NCBI GenBank assembly: GCA_947258485.1
Contig: CAMYIS010000294.1
Location: 1-35,582 of the forward strand
Reading direction: 5' to 3'
DNA length: 35,582 nt
From: an uncultured Woeseiaceae bacterium
GTDB taxonomy: Bacteria > Pseudomonadota > Gammaproteobacteria > Steroidobacterales > Woeseiaceae
Position numbers and translations under genes: made by a program. How positions within the stretch are numbered: the first letter of the stretch is position 1; each line of letters begins with the position of its first letter. The notes below the pieces were generated by a model. That model searched no databases. It had not been told where the DNA came from and saw only the letters and a program-made list of their open reading frames with translations. Shown here piece by piece: positions 17,771-24,458 of this stretch.

Positions 17771-18488
17771 TGAAGATCGCAACCTGGAACATCAACTCGA
17801 TGAACGTGCGACAGCCCCATGTCATCGAGTGGCCACGGAAAAGTTTCCATCCGACGCCCTGCAGGAGCTGGGTTATCACTCCATTGCAAGCGGACAAAAG
17901 ACCTATAACGGCGTCGCCGTCATCAGTAAGAGCCCGGCGTCCGATCCCGTCACAGACTTCCCGGGATACGAGGACCCGCAGCGACGTATCCTCGCCAGTA
18001 CTATCGGCAACGTCCGTGTGATCGACCTCTATGTACCTAACGGATCCGAAGTCGGTTCGGACAAGTACGACTACAAGCTCGCTTGGCTTGCGTCACTCCG
18101 GAGCTTTCTGCAAGTGGAGCTACAGCAGCACGAAAACGTCGTTGTGCTCGGCGATTTCAATATCGCTCCCGCCGACGAAGATGTTTACGATCCTGAGAAA
18201 TGGGGTGACGCGGTTCTCTGCAGTCCGCGCGAACGCGAGGCGCTAAAAGCGCTACTCGATCTCGGGCTGACCGACGTATTTCGCAAGTTCGACCAGCCTG
18301 AGAAATCGTTCAGCTGGTGGGATTACCGAGCCGCCGGTTTTCGTCGTAATGCCGGCCTGCGCATCGACCTGATTCTGACCAGCGCGGCAATGACAGAACG
18401 CTGCACCGCAAGTTATGTGGACAGGGAACCACGCGCCTGGGAGCGTCCGTCGGATCACGCCCCGGTTGTCGCCGAGTTCGAATTGTGA
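17770..18488 (+). pseudogene. xthA: Exodeoxyribonuclease III, split by a short out-of-frame deletion
   Basis: The repair nuclease for AP sites. GTG 17770 opens with MKIATWNINSMNVRQPHVIEW, the standard XthA N-terminus, but the frame is lost after W21 (17830-17832). The rest of XthA continues in a different frame from about 17832 (ATEKFPSDALQELGYHS) to the stop at 18488, with GQKTYNGVAVISK, VVVLGDFNIAPADEDVYDP, FSWWDYRAAGFRRNAGLRIDLIL and the catalytic ERPSDHAPV. Family comparison shows about 14-16 residues missing at the junction, including the LQETK motif with the metal-binding Glu. The 261-aa ORF in the track starts inside prlC, so its first ~42 residues are not real. As written the enzyme is inactive. 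Confidence 0.9.
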
Positions 18489-18499
18489 TGATGCGTAAA

Positions 18500-18529
18500 G
18501 AAAACCGACATAACATATTGCCGGTTTTC
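18500..18529 (+). terminator. Terminator-like hairpin after xthA
   Basis: GAAAACCG (18500-18507) pairs with CGGTTTTC (18522-18529) around a 14-base loop, starting 12 bases after the xthA stop. The T-run is part of the stem arm and no long T-tract follows, so efficiency may be moderate. Confidence 0.5.
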
Positions 18530-18585
18530 TAACTGTGAGCAGCGGGCCCACCATGTATCATGGAAAGAAAAAAAGCAGGAGCACG

Positions 18586-19623
18586 ATGTCTCAGGATCGC
18601 CGTAACGATTACGACGTCACCAATACCGTGCAGGTTAGCAATCCTGCAGCGGTACGGGATGCAGTACACGAATTATTTTTTCAGACTTTTCCCGGTACAT
18701 CGTTCGATAAACTCTGGCTGGCGTTCTACGATTTCGAGCGCCTTTTTACGGGTCGTTATCCCGGCTACAAGGGCTGTGACACGACCTATCATGACATGCA
18801 GCACACGCTCGACATGACCCTGGCGCTCGCCCGTCTCGTTGCCGGTTACGAGCGCAGTGTCGAGCCGCCTGACAAGCTTGGTGCGGCGCGTGCACAAATG
18901 GCCATCATCACATCGCTGTTCCACGACTCCGGCTACATTCGACACGAGGAACGTGACAAGGACTTCACGAACGGTGCGGAGTTCACGCTCTATCACGTCT
19001 CGCGAAGCGCCGATTTTCTACGACGCTACCTGCCGGACCTTGGCCTGGCCAAAGATGTGGGTATCAGCAGCATGATCGTGCACTTCACCGGCTATGAGCT
19101 GGACCTCGATAAAATAGAACTGGACGACCCACGCGACGTTATTTGCGGGCACCTCATTGGCACCGCAGACCTGATCGCGCAAATGGCCGACCGTTGCTAC
19201 CTCGAGAAGTGCCGGGATCGGCTGTACAAGGAGTTTGTAGTTGGCGGCGTCGCTGTAGAGAATGCCGCGCCTGGCGAATACATGGTCCGATACAAGTCCG
19301 GCAAAGACTTGCTGCAAAAGACGCCCGCGTTCTACCAGCAGGTCATGCGTGAACGACTGAACTCCAAGTTCAATCGGGTCTATCGCTACATCGAGGTCCT
19401 GTACAACGGCCACAATCCGTATATCGAAGCTATCCGCAGCAACATTACGCACCTGGTTCGTATTCTCGAGACCGGAAACTGGTCCCTCTTGCGCCGGGAG
19501 CCCGCATTTTTCCTCGGCATCGCCAATGCCGTCCAGGACATCGAGCAGCTGGTGGTCAAGCAGCTTGCCTCGTTCAAAGGCTCGGCGATTGCCAGCGACA
19601 ACCCCTTAGTGATGCCGGTCTGA
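18586..19623 (+). CDS. HD-domain metal-dependent phosphohydrolase, PDE-like
   Basis: ATG 18586 has AGGAG six bases upstream and is preferred to GTG 18535. The 345-residue protein carries an HD-type metal site: TTYHDMQHTLDMTLALARL (His-rich first motif), SLFHDSGYIRHEERD (the HD pair), then DVGISSMIVHFTGYE and CGHLIGTADLIAQMADR. The YHDMQHTLD pattern resembles the YHN-x2-HA-x-DV start of class I cyclic nucleotide phosphodiesterases, so a phosphodiesterase role is possible but unproven. The C-terminal ~120 residues are helical and unassigned. No membrane segments or sensor domains are seen. A gene with two cyclic-nucleotide-binding domains lies 4 kb downstream, which makes a signalling link worth testing. 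The 3' end overlaps the convergent membrane gene by 18 bases. Confidence 0.85.
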   Translation: MSQDRRNDYDVTNTVQVSNPAAVRDAVHELFFQTFPGTSFDKLWLAFYDFERLFTGRYPGYKGCDTTYHDMQHTLDMTLALARLVAGYERSVEPPDKLGAARAQMAIITSLFHDSGYIRHEERDKDFTNGAEFTLYHVSRSADFLRRYLPDLGLAKDVGISSMIVHFTGYELDLDKIELDDPRDVICGHLIGTADLIAQMADRCYLEKCRDRLYKEFVVGGVAVENAAPGEYMVRYKSGKDLLQKTPAFYQQVMRERLNSKFNRVYRYIEVLYNGHNPYIEAIRSNITHLVRILETGNWSLLRREPAFFLGIANAVQDIEQLVVKQLASFKGSAIASDNPLVMPV

Positions 19624-20169
19624 TTCGGAACGCCACAAGCGCAAAGCATAGTACTGCGATCGCGTGAGCTGCCTGTTTGCAAGGAAAGCGGCAAGACCGG
19701 CGGCAAACAGCGCATAGAAACCATCGGCTGCGGTAAGCACCTCGTCGAAGAACACGGGCCAGGTCATGCTCGTAACTGCGCGCAATACCTGTAGCGTTCC
19801 TGTGTCGAAGGTCTCTGCCGTATAAGAAGCGGCGACGACAATGTTGGCCAGCAGTGCGCCAAGCAGCGTAAGCCCTGCCGCGAGCACGGGAAACCGCCAA
19901 TCGACACCGCGGCCGGCGCGTCGTACCGCAAACCCCAGCATGGCGCCGAGCACCACGGTCATCCATGGAAAAACCCGGTTGGTCAGGGACGACAACGCGA
20001 CCCAAAGCACTGAAAAGATCGCGATCGTAATTACCCCTGCGAAGAGGCCGTATCGGAACGACTGTGCAAGAACCAGACGCTCGCCGTCTGCCGCACTGAT
20101 ATCGCGGCGTACGCCGGATCCGTGTTTCTTCCGCAGCCTGAGCGGCAAATTTGAAGGGGGCTGTTTCAT
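19606..20169 (-). CDS. Four-helix inner-membrane protein, function unknown
   Basis: A 187-aa protein. A basic N-terminal tail (LRLRKKHGSGVRRD) precedes four hydrophobic segments: YGLFAGVITIAIFSVLWVAL, FPWMTVVLGAMLGFAV, FPVLAAGLTLLGALLANIVV, and FYALFAAGLAAFLANR near the C-terminus. The positive-inside rule puts the N-terminus in the cytoplasm. Small conserved gammaproteobacterial membrane proteins of this shape exist, but I do not recognise a named family. It is divergent from the gamma-glutamylcyclotransferase-like gene and overlaps the end of the HD gene. The second large minus-strand ORF over the same bases (19574-20233) is a shadow rich in Arg and Cys. Confidence 0.75.
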   Translation of the reverse strand: MKQPPSNLPLRLRKKHGSGVRRDISAADGERLVLAQSFRYGLFAGVITIAIFSVLWVALSSLTNRVFPWMTVVLGAMLGFAVRRAGRGVDWRFPVLAAGLTLLGALLANIVVAASYTAETFDTGTLQVLRAVTSMTWPVFFDEVLTAADGFYALFAAGLAAFLANRQLTRSQYYALRLWRSESDRHH

Positions 20170-20200
20170 ACCTGCAGTCCGTCAGACGCATCGTCTGCAA

Positions 20201-20209
20201 TGCTAGACT
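20201..20209 (+). promoter_or_regulatory. Possible extended -10 promoter element (TGCTAGACT)
   Basis: TGCTAGACT fits the TGn extension plus a 4/6 -10 hexamer, with no good -35 box. The same nonamer recurs at 23355-23363 upstream of the cNMP/rhodanese gene. It argues against the ORF-track start at 20200, which would lie within the promoter. Confidence 0.35.
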
Positions 20210-20247
20210 GCCTGCAAATGAATGCGCTCGCAAATAACAAGAAAACC

Positions 20248-20781
20248 ATGCGCACGGCGAGGGATATCCTGCACTACCTTGCCTACGGTTCGAATCTGCA
20301 TCCGTATCGCCTTATCCAGCGCGTTCCGCACGCAAGACTCGTTACAACGACGCGTCTGGACGGCTATGACGTTTCGTTTTCGAAGCGCAGTCATGACGGT
20401 TCGAGCAAGTGCAACCTGGCCATGAGCGAGTGTACGGATAGCGCCGCGCATGTCGCTATCTACAAAATTCCTATGGTCGAAAAACACCTGCTCGACGCCG
20501 CGGAGGGACTCGGCAAGGGCTACGACCACGCCCGATACAATGTAAGGGTGGCCAACAAGGCATATGATGTTTTCACTTACGCCGCCGCAAGCACGCATAT
20601 CGTCCGAGAATTATTGCCGTACGACTGGTACAAATCGATGGTTATCGAGGGGGCGCGTTACCACGGTTTTTCGGACGACTATATCGGGGCCTTCGAGTCC
20701 CAACCGAGCTGGCAAGACCCTGACATCCGGCGCCGGCTTGAAGCGGAGGAACTTCTCAACCAGATGCAGAGACAAAGATAG
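20248..20781 (+). CDS. Gamma-glutamylcyclotransferase-like (AIG2/GGCT fold) protein
   Basis: The N-terminal YLAYGSNLHP is the hallmark Y/F-x-YGSN loop of the GGCT fold, which binds the gamma-glutamyl or similar amide substrate. A plausible acidic catalytic region follows around LLDAAEGLGKGYD, where family members carry a catalytic Glu. The product is 177 aa from ATG 20248. ATG 20218 and 20200 are alternatives, but 20200 overlaps a likely -10 element. No Shine-Dalgarno clearly decides. Substrate is unknown: family members release 5-oxoproline from gamma-glutamyl peptides or reverse amine adducts. The stop TAG is followed immediately by the next ATG, so it forms an operon with the DUF2784 and CPXCG genes. 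Confidence 0.8.
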   Translation: MRTARDILHYLAYGSNLHPYRLIQRVPHARLVTTTRLDGYDVSFSKRSHDGSSKCNLAMSECTDSAAHVAIYKIPMVEKHLLDAAEGLGKGYDHARYNVRVANKAYDVFTYAAASTHIVRELLPYDWYKSMVIEGARYHGFSDDYIGAFESQPSWQDPDIRRRLEAEELLNQMQRQR

Positions 20782-21213
20782 ATGCAGTCCGACTTCCTGT
20801 TTCTACTCGCCGCAGACGTTCTTCTTCTGAGTCACGTCTTGTTCGTTGCGTTTGTCGTCCTTGGCCTGGTGCTGATTCTTGTCGGGAAACTTCTTGGTTG
20901 GGCATGGATACTAAACCCATGGTTCCGAGTCACACACCTGGCTGCAATAGGCATTGTCGTAATGCAGTCCTGGGTTGGTGTGATTTGCCCGCTTACAACT
21001 TGGGAAATGACGCTGCGTGAACGCGCGGGCTCCGCGGTGTACTCCGGTTCTTTCATTTCGCATTGGCTCGAGGCCATTCTTTATTACCAAGCGCCTGCGT
21101 GGGTATTCACTGTTTGTTACACAACTTTCGCCGCCGCCGTTGTCGCCAGCTGGTTTTGGGTTCGTCCGCGACGGTTTGGCGATGCCCCGACGCACGACGG
21201 TGCGCGAGACTAG
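20782..21213 (+). CDS. DUF2784 family membrane protein
   Basis: A 143-aa protein with four hydrophobic helices: LFLLAADVLLLSHVLFVAFVV, ILVGKLLGWAWI, THLAAIGIVVMQSWVGVI and WVFTVCYTTFAAAVVASWFW. The family pattern, with LSHVLFVAFVVLG near the start, NPWFRVTHLAAIG and CPLTTWE after the third helix, matches DUF2784. Function is unknown; it acts in the inner membrane. It starts immediately after the stop of the preceding gene and is followed after 6 bases by the CPXCG gene, so co-transcription is likely. Confidence 0.88.
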   Translation: MQSDFLFLLAADVLLLSHVLFVAFVVLGLVLILVGKLLGWAWILNPWFRVTHLAAIGIVVMQSWVGVICPLTTWEMTLRERAGSAVYSGSFISHWLEAILYYQAPAWVFTVCYTTFAAAVVASWFWVRPRRFGDAPTHDGARD

Positions 21214-21219
21214 ATACGA

Positions 21220-21411
21220 ATGAGGGAGCTCAGTGAACGACACGTCGAATGTCCCTATTGCGGAGAGAGCATCGGCGTACTAGTCGACCCCTCCGTTCCT
21301 CAACAAGACTATATAGAGGATTGCCAGATTTGCTGTCGTCCCATTAATTTCAGTATTGAAATCGAGCCCGACGGCCACATCGGTATGCGGGTCGCCAGTG
21401 AAAACGAATAA
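21220..21411 (+). CDS. CPXCG-motif cysteine-rich small protein
   Basis: A 63-residue protein with a zinc-ribbon-like set of cysteines: VECPYCGESIGVLVD near the N-terminus and DCQICCRPINF in the middle, the CPYCG/CxxC pairs of the conserved CPXCG family. One zinc ion is probably bound by the four cysteines. The tail is acidic (EIEPDGHIGMRV). Function is unknown; it is a common small gammaproteobacterial protein. It is the last gene of the three-gene run beginning at 20248. Confidence 0.88.
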   Translation: MRELSERHVECPYCGESIGVLVDPSVPQQDYIEDCQICCRPINFSIEIEPDGHIGMRVASENE

Positions 21412-21431
21412 GCGGAGCAAGCGGTTTTACG

Positions 21432-21509
21432 ATGCCCTACAAGAGCGAATCAGATTTACCGCAGAGCATGCGCGAGCATCTAACTTTTCATGCACAAGAG
21501 CGCTATCGT
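21432..21509 (+). pseudogene. chaB: Truncated ChaB-like gene (26 N-terminal codons only)
   Basis: ATG 21432 starts MPYKSESDLPQSMREHL and continues FHAQERYR, matching the N-terminus of ChaB (MPYK-x2-SDLP and HAQ-x-IYK in E. coli). Homology stops abruptly at 21509, exactly at the antisense stop codon of the amidotransferase gene. The expected FNSAW and SREETAHKVAWAAVK segments of the ~76-aa protein are absent. The ORF continues to 21644 only as antisense of the neighbour. This is a 5' remnant left by a deletion of at least about 150 bases, or by missing sequence in the assembly. ChaB proteins are small and of uncertain role, named after the cation-transport regulator locus. Confidence 0.75.
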
Positions 21510-22339
21510 CACACTGCGGTGGCAGCCGCAGCCGGCTTTCGTACCCAGACCATCCCCTGCGTCAGTGCAATGACCTCGCCCTCGCCGATCGGCTCCCACG
21601 GCTCGTCGGTCAACGGCACGCTGGCGACGAGCGCCAGCTCCTGAGCCACGGGGGCCAGCATGATTCCGGACTGGCTCAGGTCGACGGCCTGCTCGTTGCT
21701 TGAGCGGACGAGCAGGTGCAGTCCCGGTGGCCGGGTTTCGCCGTCGCTCTGGGTCCTGCGGTGCGAATGAACGAATAGCGCGTCGCCGTCAGAGTAAACG
21801 AAATTGAATGCGCCGAGCGGTCGCAACCATGCGGCGAAATTGGCCACGATCTCGAGGCGCGCATCGACTGACGGCGCCCCGTCCGTTGAATGGTCCCACA
21901 GTTTTCCGAGCCGCTCGAGCAGACAACAGAACGCCAATTCCGAATCGGTATCGCCGACTGGCGTAAATCGCTGTGAATCAAGGCAACATTTTTCTTTGAT
22001 GCCCGGCATGTTGCCGTTGTGAGCGAATACATGCGCGCGTCCGCCAAGTTCGCGCTGGAACGGCTGCGTATTACGCAACGCCGGTTCGCCTTGGGTTGCC
22101 AGGCGAATGTGTGAGAGCACGAGGTTGCTCGGCGGCCCGTTCTTCTCCATGAATCTTACCAGGCCGCTTTCCGCAGCGGGTCTCGACTCCCGCAGCAGAA
22201 ACACGTCGTGATCCTCAAAATACGCGACGCCCCAGCCATCCTTGTGGGGCCCGTCGTGTCCGCCGCGACGGGCGAGCGTTTCCAGCGAAAAACCGACCGA
22301 TGTAGGGTACCGGCTCGACATTGCAAATAGTTCGCACAT
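21509..22339 (-). CDS. Class II glutamine amidotransferase domain protein (YafJ type)
   Basis: An N-terminal-nucleophile amidotransferase: Met is followed by Cys2 (MCELFAMSS), the catalytic nucleophile after Met removal. Other family motifs are RGGHDGPHKDGWGVAYF, SHIRLATQGEPALRNTQPF, VFAHNGNMPG and VGDTDSELAFCCLL, which form the glutamine-binding pocket. The length of 276 aa and the end after PWEPIGEGEVIAL are close to E. coli YafJ (~255 aa). No synthase domain is fused, so the ammonia acceptor is unknown; some relatives act on gamma-glutamyl compounds. The C-terminal AAAATAV tail lies against the chaB stub and may have been altered by the same deletion. It is divergent from the DUF4442 gene. 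Confidence 0.9.
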   Translation of the reverse strand: MCELFAMSSRYPTSVGFSLETLARRGGHDGPHKDGWGVAYFEDHDVFLLRESRPAAESGLVRFMEKNGPPSNLVLSHIRLATQGEPALRNTQPFQRELGGRAHVFAHNGNMPGIKEKCCLDSQRFTPVGDTDSELAFCCLLERLGKLWDHSTDGAPSVDARLEIVANFAAWLRPLGAFNFVYSDGDALFVHSHRRTQSDGETRPPGLHLLVRSSNEQAVDLSQSGIMLAPVAQELALVASVPLTDEPWEPIGEGEVIALTQGMVWVRKPAAAATAV

Positions 22340-22442
22340 GTCTTTTGTGACTCATAGGCAACAAAATCCATTAAAGTATAAGCGTCTCGATAACTGGATT
22401 TCGACCGACTGCGTCGCGATTTTGCTGCGAAGAAAGGCTCTG

Positions 22443-22952
22443 ATGAAGCAACTCAATTCTACGTTGGCCGCCTGGCAGCGTCTGTCCAGGAAGCCCGCCG
22501 GAAAATGGATATTTGCCCGGCTCGTCTGTTGGAAAGCTCCCTACTTCGGCAGCATAAGACCGAGGTTCGTCGACCTGCGCCCTGGGTTTTGCGAGGTGCG
22601 CGTGAAAAAGCGCCGGCGGGTCCTCAATCACATTGGTACTGTTCACGCCATCGCGATGTGCAACATGGCCGAGCTGGCCGGCGGGACCATGACCGAGGTG
22701 ACAGTCCCCTCTGGCTATCGCTGGATTCCGAAAGGTATGACCGTGGAATATATCTCGAAGGCCGAGACAGACCTGCAAGCCGTCGCAAAATTTGATCCGA
22801 TACCAACGTTCGCCGGGGCGGCTGACATGCCGGTCACGGTTACCGTTACGGATACGGGCAGCAAACTCGTATTCCGCGCCGTTATTACGATGTGGGTGTC
22901 ACCGAAGACGGTCGAGGTGACGCCCGGAAGGCAAAAGAAACAACGTAATTAG
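22443..22952 (+). CDS. DUF4442 hotdog-fold protein, putative thioesterase
   Basis: ATG 22443 (GAAAGG upstream) gives 169 aa. The pattern of a helical N-terminus followed by PRFVDLRPGFCEVRVKKRR, then NHIGTVHAIAMCNMAELAGG, is the DUF4442 hotdog signature, similar to PaaI-like acyl-CoA thioesterases where the N-H-x-G-T loop and the hot-dog helix carry the active site. A beta-rich C-terminal half (MPVTVTVTDTGSKLVFRAVITMWV) completes the fold. The acyl substrate is unknown. The track ORF starting at 22242 runs back into the antisense amidotransferase and is wrong. The 3' end overlaps the convergent TfoX-like gene by 4 bases. Confidence 0.85.
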   Translation: MKQLNSTLAAWQRLSRKPAGKWIFARLVCWKAPYFGSIRPRFVDLRPGFCEVRVKKRRRVLNHIGTVHAIAMCNMAELAGGTMTEVTVPSGYRWIPKGMTVEYISKAETDLQAVAKFDPIPTFAGAADMPVTVTVTDTGSKLVFRAVITMWVSPKTVEVTPGRQKKQRN

Positions 22953-23290
22953 AACGACCCCTTCTTCTTGCGTTTCTTCTTCGGCCTCGGCGCCGGAAGT
23001 TCATTTTCCGTAATTAACAGCAGCTCGGTCAGCCAGTCCCCATCTTCAATCTCATCCCCGATGAGGAACGAGTTTCTAGCCCCCTCATATGGCGGCGCTT
23101 CAACGACTGCCCCAATGTAAGCACGGCCCGGCTCGGTCGGTTTGACGAACAGCTGATTATCGCAGATCAGTCCGACCACTTTGCCATTCACATACAGCGT
23201 CGTCCCGCCAAACATATGGCGGTACGTCGCATCACATCCGTTCCGCACCTGGTCAACAACGAACTCGATAAAGTCCTGGTCATTCGGCAT
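22949..23290 (-). CDS. TfoX/Sxy N-terminal domain protein
   Basis: A 113-aa protein matching the TfoX N-terminal domain: DFIEFVVDQVR, then RHMFGGTTLYVNGKVVGLICDNQLFVKP, then EAPPYEGARNSFLIGDEIEDGDWLTELL. Full TfoX/Sxy regulators of competence also have a C-terminal domain; this single-domain form is widespread and of unknown role, so a competence function should not be assumed. The C-terminus is a basic tail (RPKKKRKKKGSF). It sits convergent to DUF4442 and divergent from the cNMP/rhodanese gene. Confidence 0.85.
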   Translation of the reverse strand: MPNDQDFIEFVVDQVRNGCDATYRHMFGGTTLYVNGKVVGLICDNQLFVKPTEPGRAYIGAVVEAPPYEGARNSFLIGDEIEDGDWLTELLLITENELPAPRPKKKRKKKGSF

Positions 23291-23354
23291 AAGCTTTCAC
23301 CTCATAGCGCATGGCCAGGATAATATTACCTTAGGACAGCAGGCATTCATCTCA

Positions 23355-23363
23355 TGCTAGACT
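23355..23363 (+). promoter_or_regulatory. Possible extended -10 promoter element (TGCTAGACT)
   Basis: An identical nonamer to 20201-20209, with no matching -35 box. Initiation near 23370 would give a ~45-base leader to ATG 23415. The short ORF drawn from 23354 in the track is therefore not credible. Confidence 0.35.
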
Positions 23364-23414
23364 CCGACGCATCCCGGACCGGAACTCCTCCGGGAGAGGA
23401 CACTTCAGCGCGCT

Positions 23415-24458
23415 ATGGCCAAAAAACTCGACACAGCTCAACTCAGGAGCCTCATCCCGCTGAATGGGCTGAAGACGGATACCCTCCGCGCGATTCTCGA
23501 CAAGATCGAATTGCGAGAAGCAAGCCGCGGACAGACTCTCTTCAAGAAAGGCGATACACATAAGCAGACGGTCTATGTGCTGTCCGGAACGATAGGACTC
23601 GTGGAGGGCGACAAAGTCGTTCAAACCATCGCTGGCGGTACGGATGAAGCGCGTAGCCCGATCGATCCCGTACTGCCACGCCAACGGACTGCCGTAGCGG
23701 CGGACGACGTCAAGTACATCAGCATAGATAGTGAATTTCTGGATGTGACATTGACCTGGGATCAGACCGGTATCTATGAGGTTGGTGACTTCGGCACCGA
23801 AAAACTTAAGGAGACCGGAGACTGGATGGCCTCCTTTCTTCATGTCAAAGCTTTCCAGAACATACCGCCGGCAAATATTCAGACGATCTTCATGCGCCTC
23901 GAGCAGGTCAACTTTAAAGCGGGCGACGTCGTTATCAAGCAGGGCAATGCCGGCGATTATTTCTATGTCATCAGTCGCGGCCGTTGCATGGTGACACGCG
24001 AGACGCCTTTGAGTGACAAGGGCATCGACCTGGCTCAGCTGACAGTCGGCGACACATTCGGCGACGAAGCGTTGCTCTCAGAAGCAAAGTGCAATGCGAC
24101 AGTAACGATGCAGACGGACGGCGTCTTGATGCGATTGGGAAAAGAAGACTTTCAGGCGCTGCTAAAAGAACCGATGCTCGAGTGGTTAAACCAGGATGAA
24201 GCGGACAAGGTTGTTGCCAACGGCGGTCAATGGCTCGATGTCCGCCTGCCGAGTGAATTCAAGGTCTTCCATAAAGATGGCGCCCTGAATATGCCGCTTT
24301 ACGTTTTTCGTCATAAGCTCAATATGCTGGACCGCGGAAAACAGTACGTAGTCTGTTGTGATACCGGCCGGCGCAGTTCAGCCGCGGCCTTCGTACTCAA
24401 ACAGAAGGACTTTCAGGTCTTCGTGTTGACGGGTGGACTGAAGCAGGGCGAAGCCTAG
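23415..24458 (+). CDS. Tandem cyclic-nucleotide-binding domain protein with C-terminal rhodanese domain
   Basis: A 347-aa soluble protein. The first cNMP-like beta-roll covers about residues 10-115 (LNGLKTDTLRAILDKI, GQTLFKKGDTHKQTVYVLSG). The second covers about 140-260 (FQNIPPANIQTIFMRLE, AGDVVIKQGNAGDYFYVISRG, GDTFGDEALLSEAKCNATVT). The second resembles real ligand-binding modules, with FGDEALL as the phosphate-binding cassette, although the usual Arg is replaced (SEAKCNATV). The C-terminal ~85 residues form a rhodanese fold (QWLDVRLPSEF) with the catalytic-loop Cys in VVCCDTGRRSSAAAF. There is no helix-turn-helix, so it is not a Crp-type activator. It may couple a nucleotide or small-molecule signal to sulfur transfer (inference). 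It overlaps the M28 gene by 4 bases, convergently. Confidence 0.88.
   Translation: MAKKLDTAQLRSLIPLNGLKTDTLRAILDKIELREASRGQTLFKKGDTHKQTVYVLSGTIGLVEGDKVVQTIAGGTDEARSPIDPVLPRQRTAVAADDVKYISIDSEFLDVTLTWDQTGIYEVGDFGTEKLKETGDWMASFLHVKAFQNIPPANIQTIFMRLEQVNFKAGDVVIKQGNAGDYFYVISRGRCMVTRETPLSDKGIDLAQLTVGDTFGDEALLSEAKCNATVTMQTDGVLMRLGKEDFQALLKEPMLEWLNQDEADKVVANGGQWLDVRLPSEFKVFHKDGALNMPLYVFRHKLNMLDRGKQYVVCCDTGRRSSAAAFVLKQKDFQVFVLTGGLKQGEA

Noticed and set aside
17706-17831. Start of the 260-aa xthA ORF as given in the track
   Set aside because: Its first ~42 residues read prlC and the real xthA start out of frame; the true N-terminus is at GTG 17770 in another frame.
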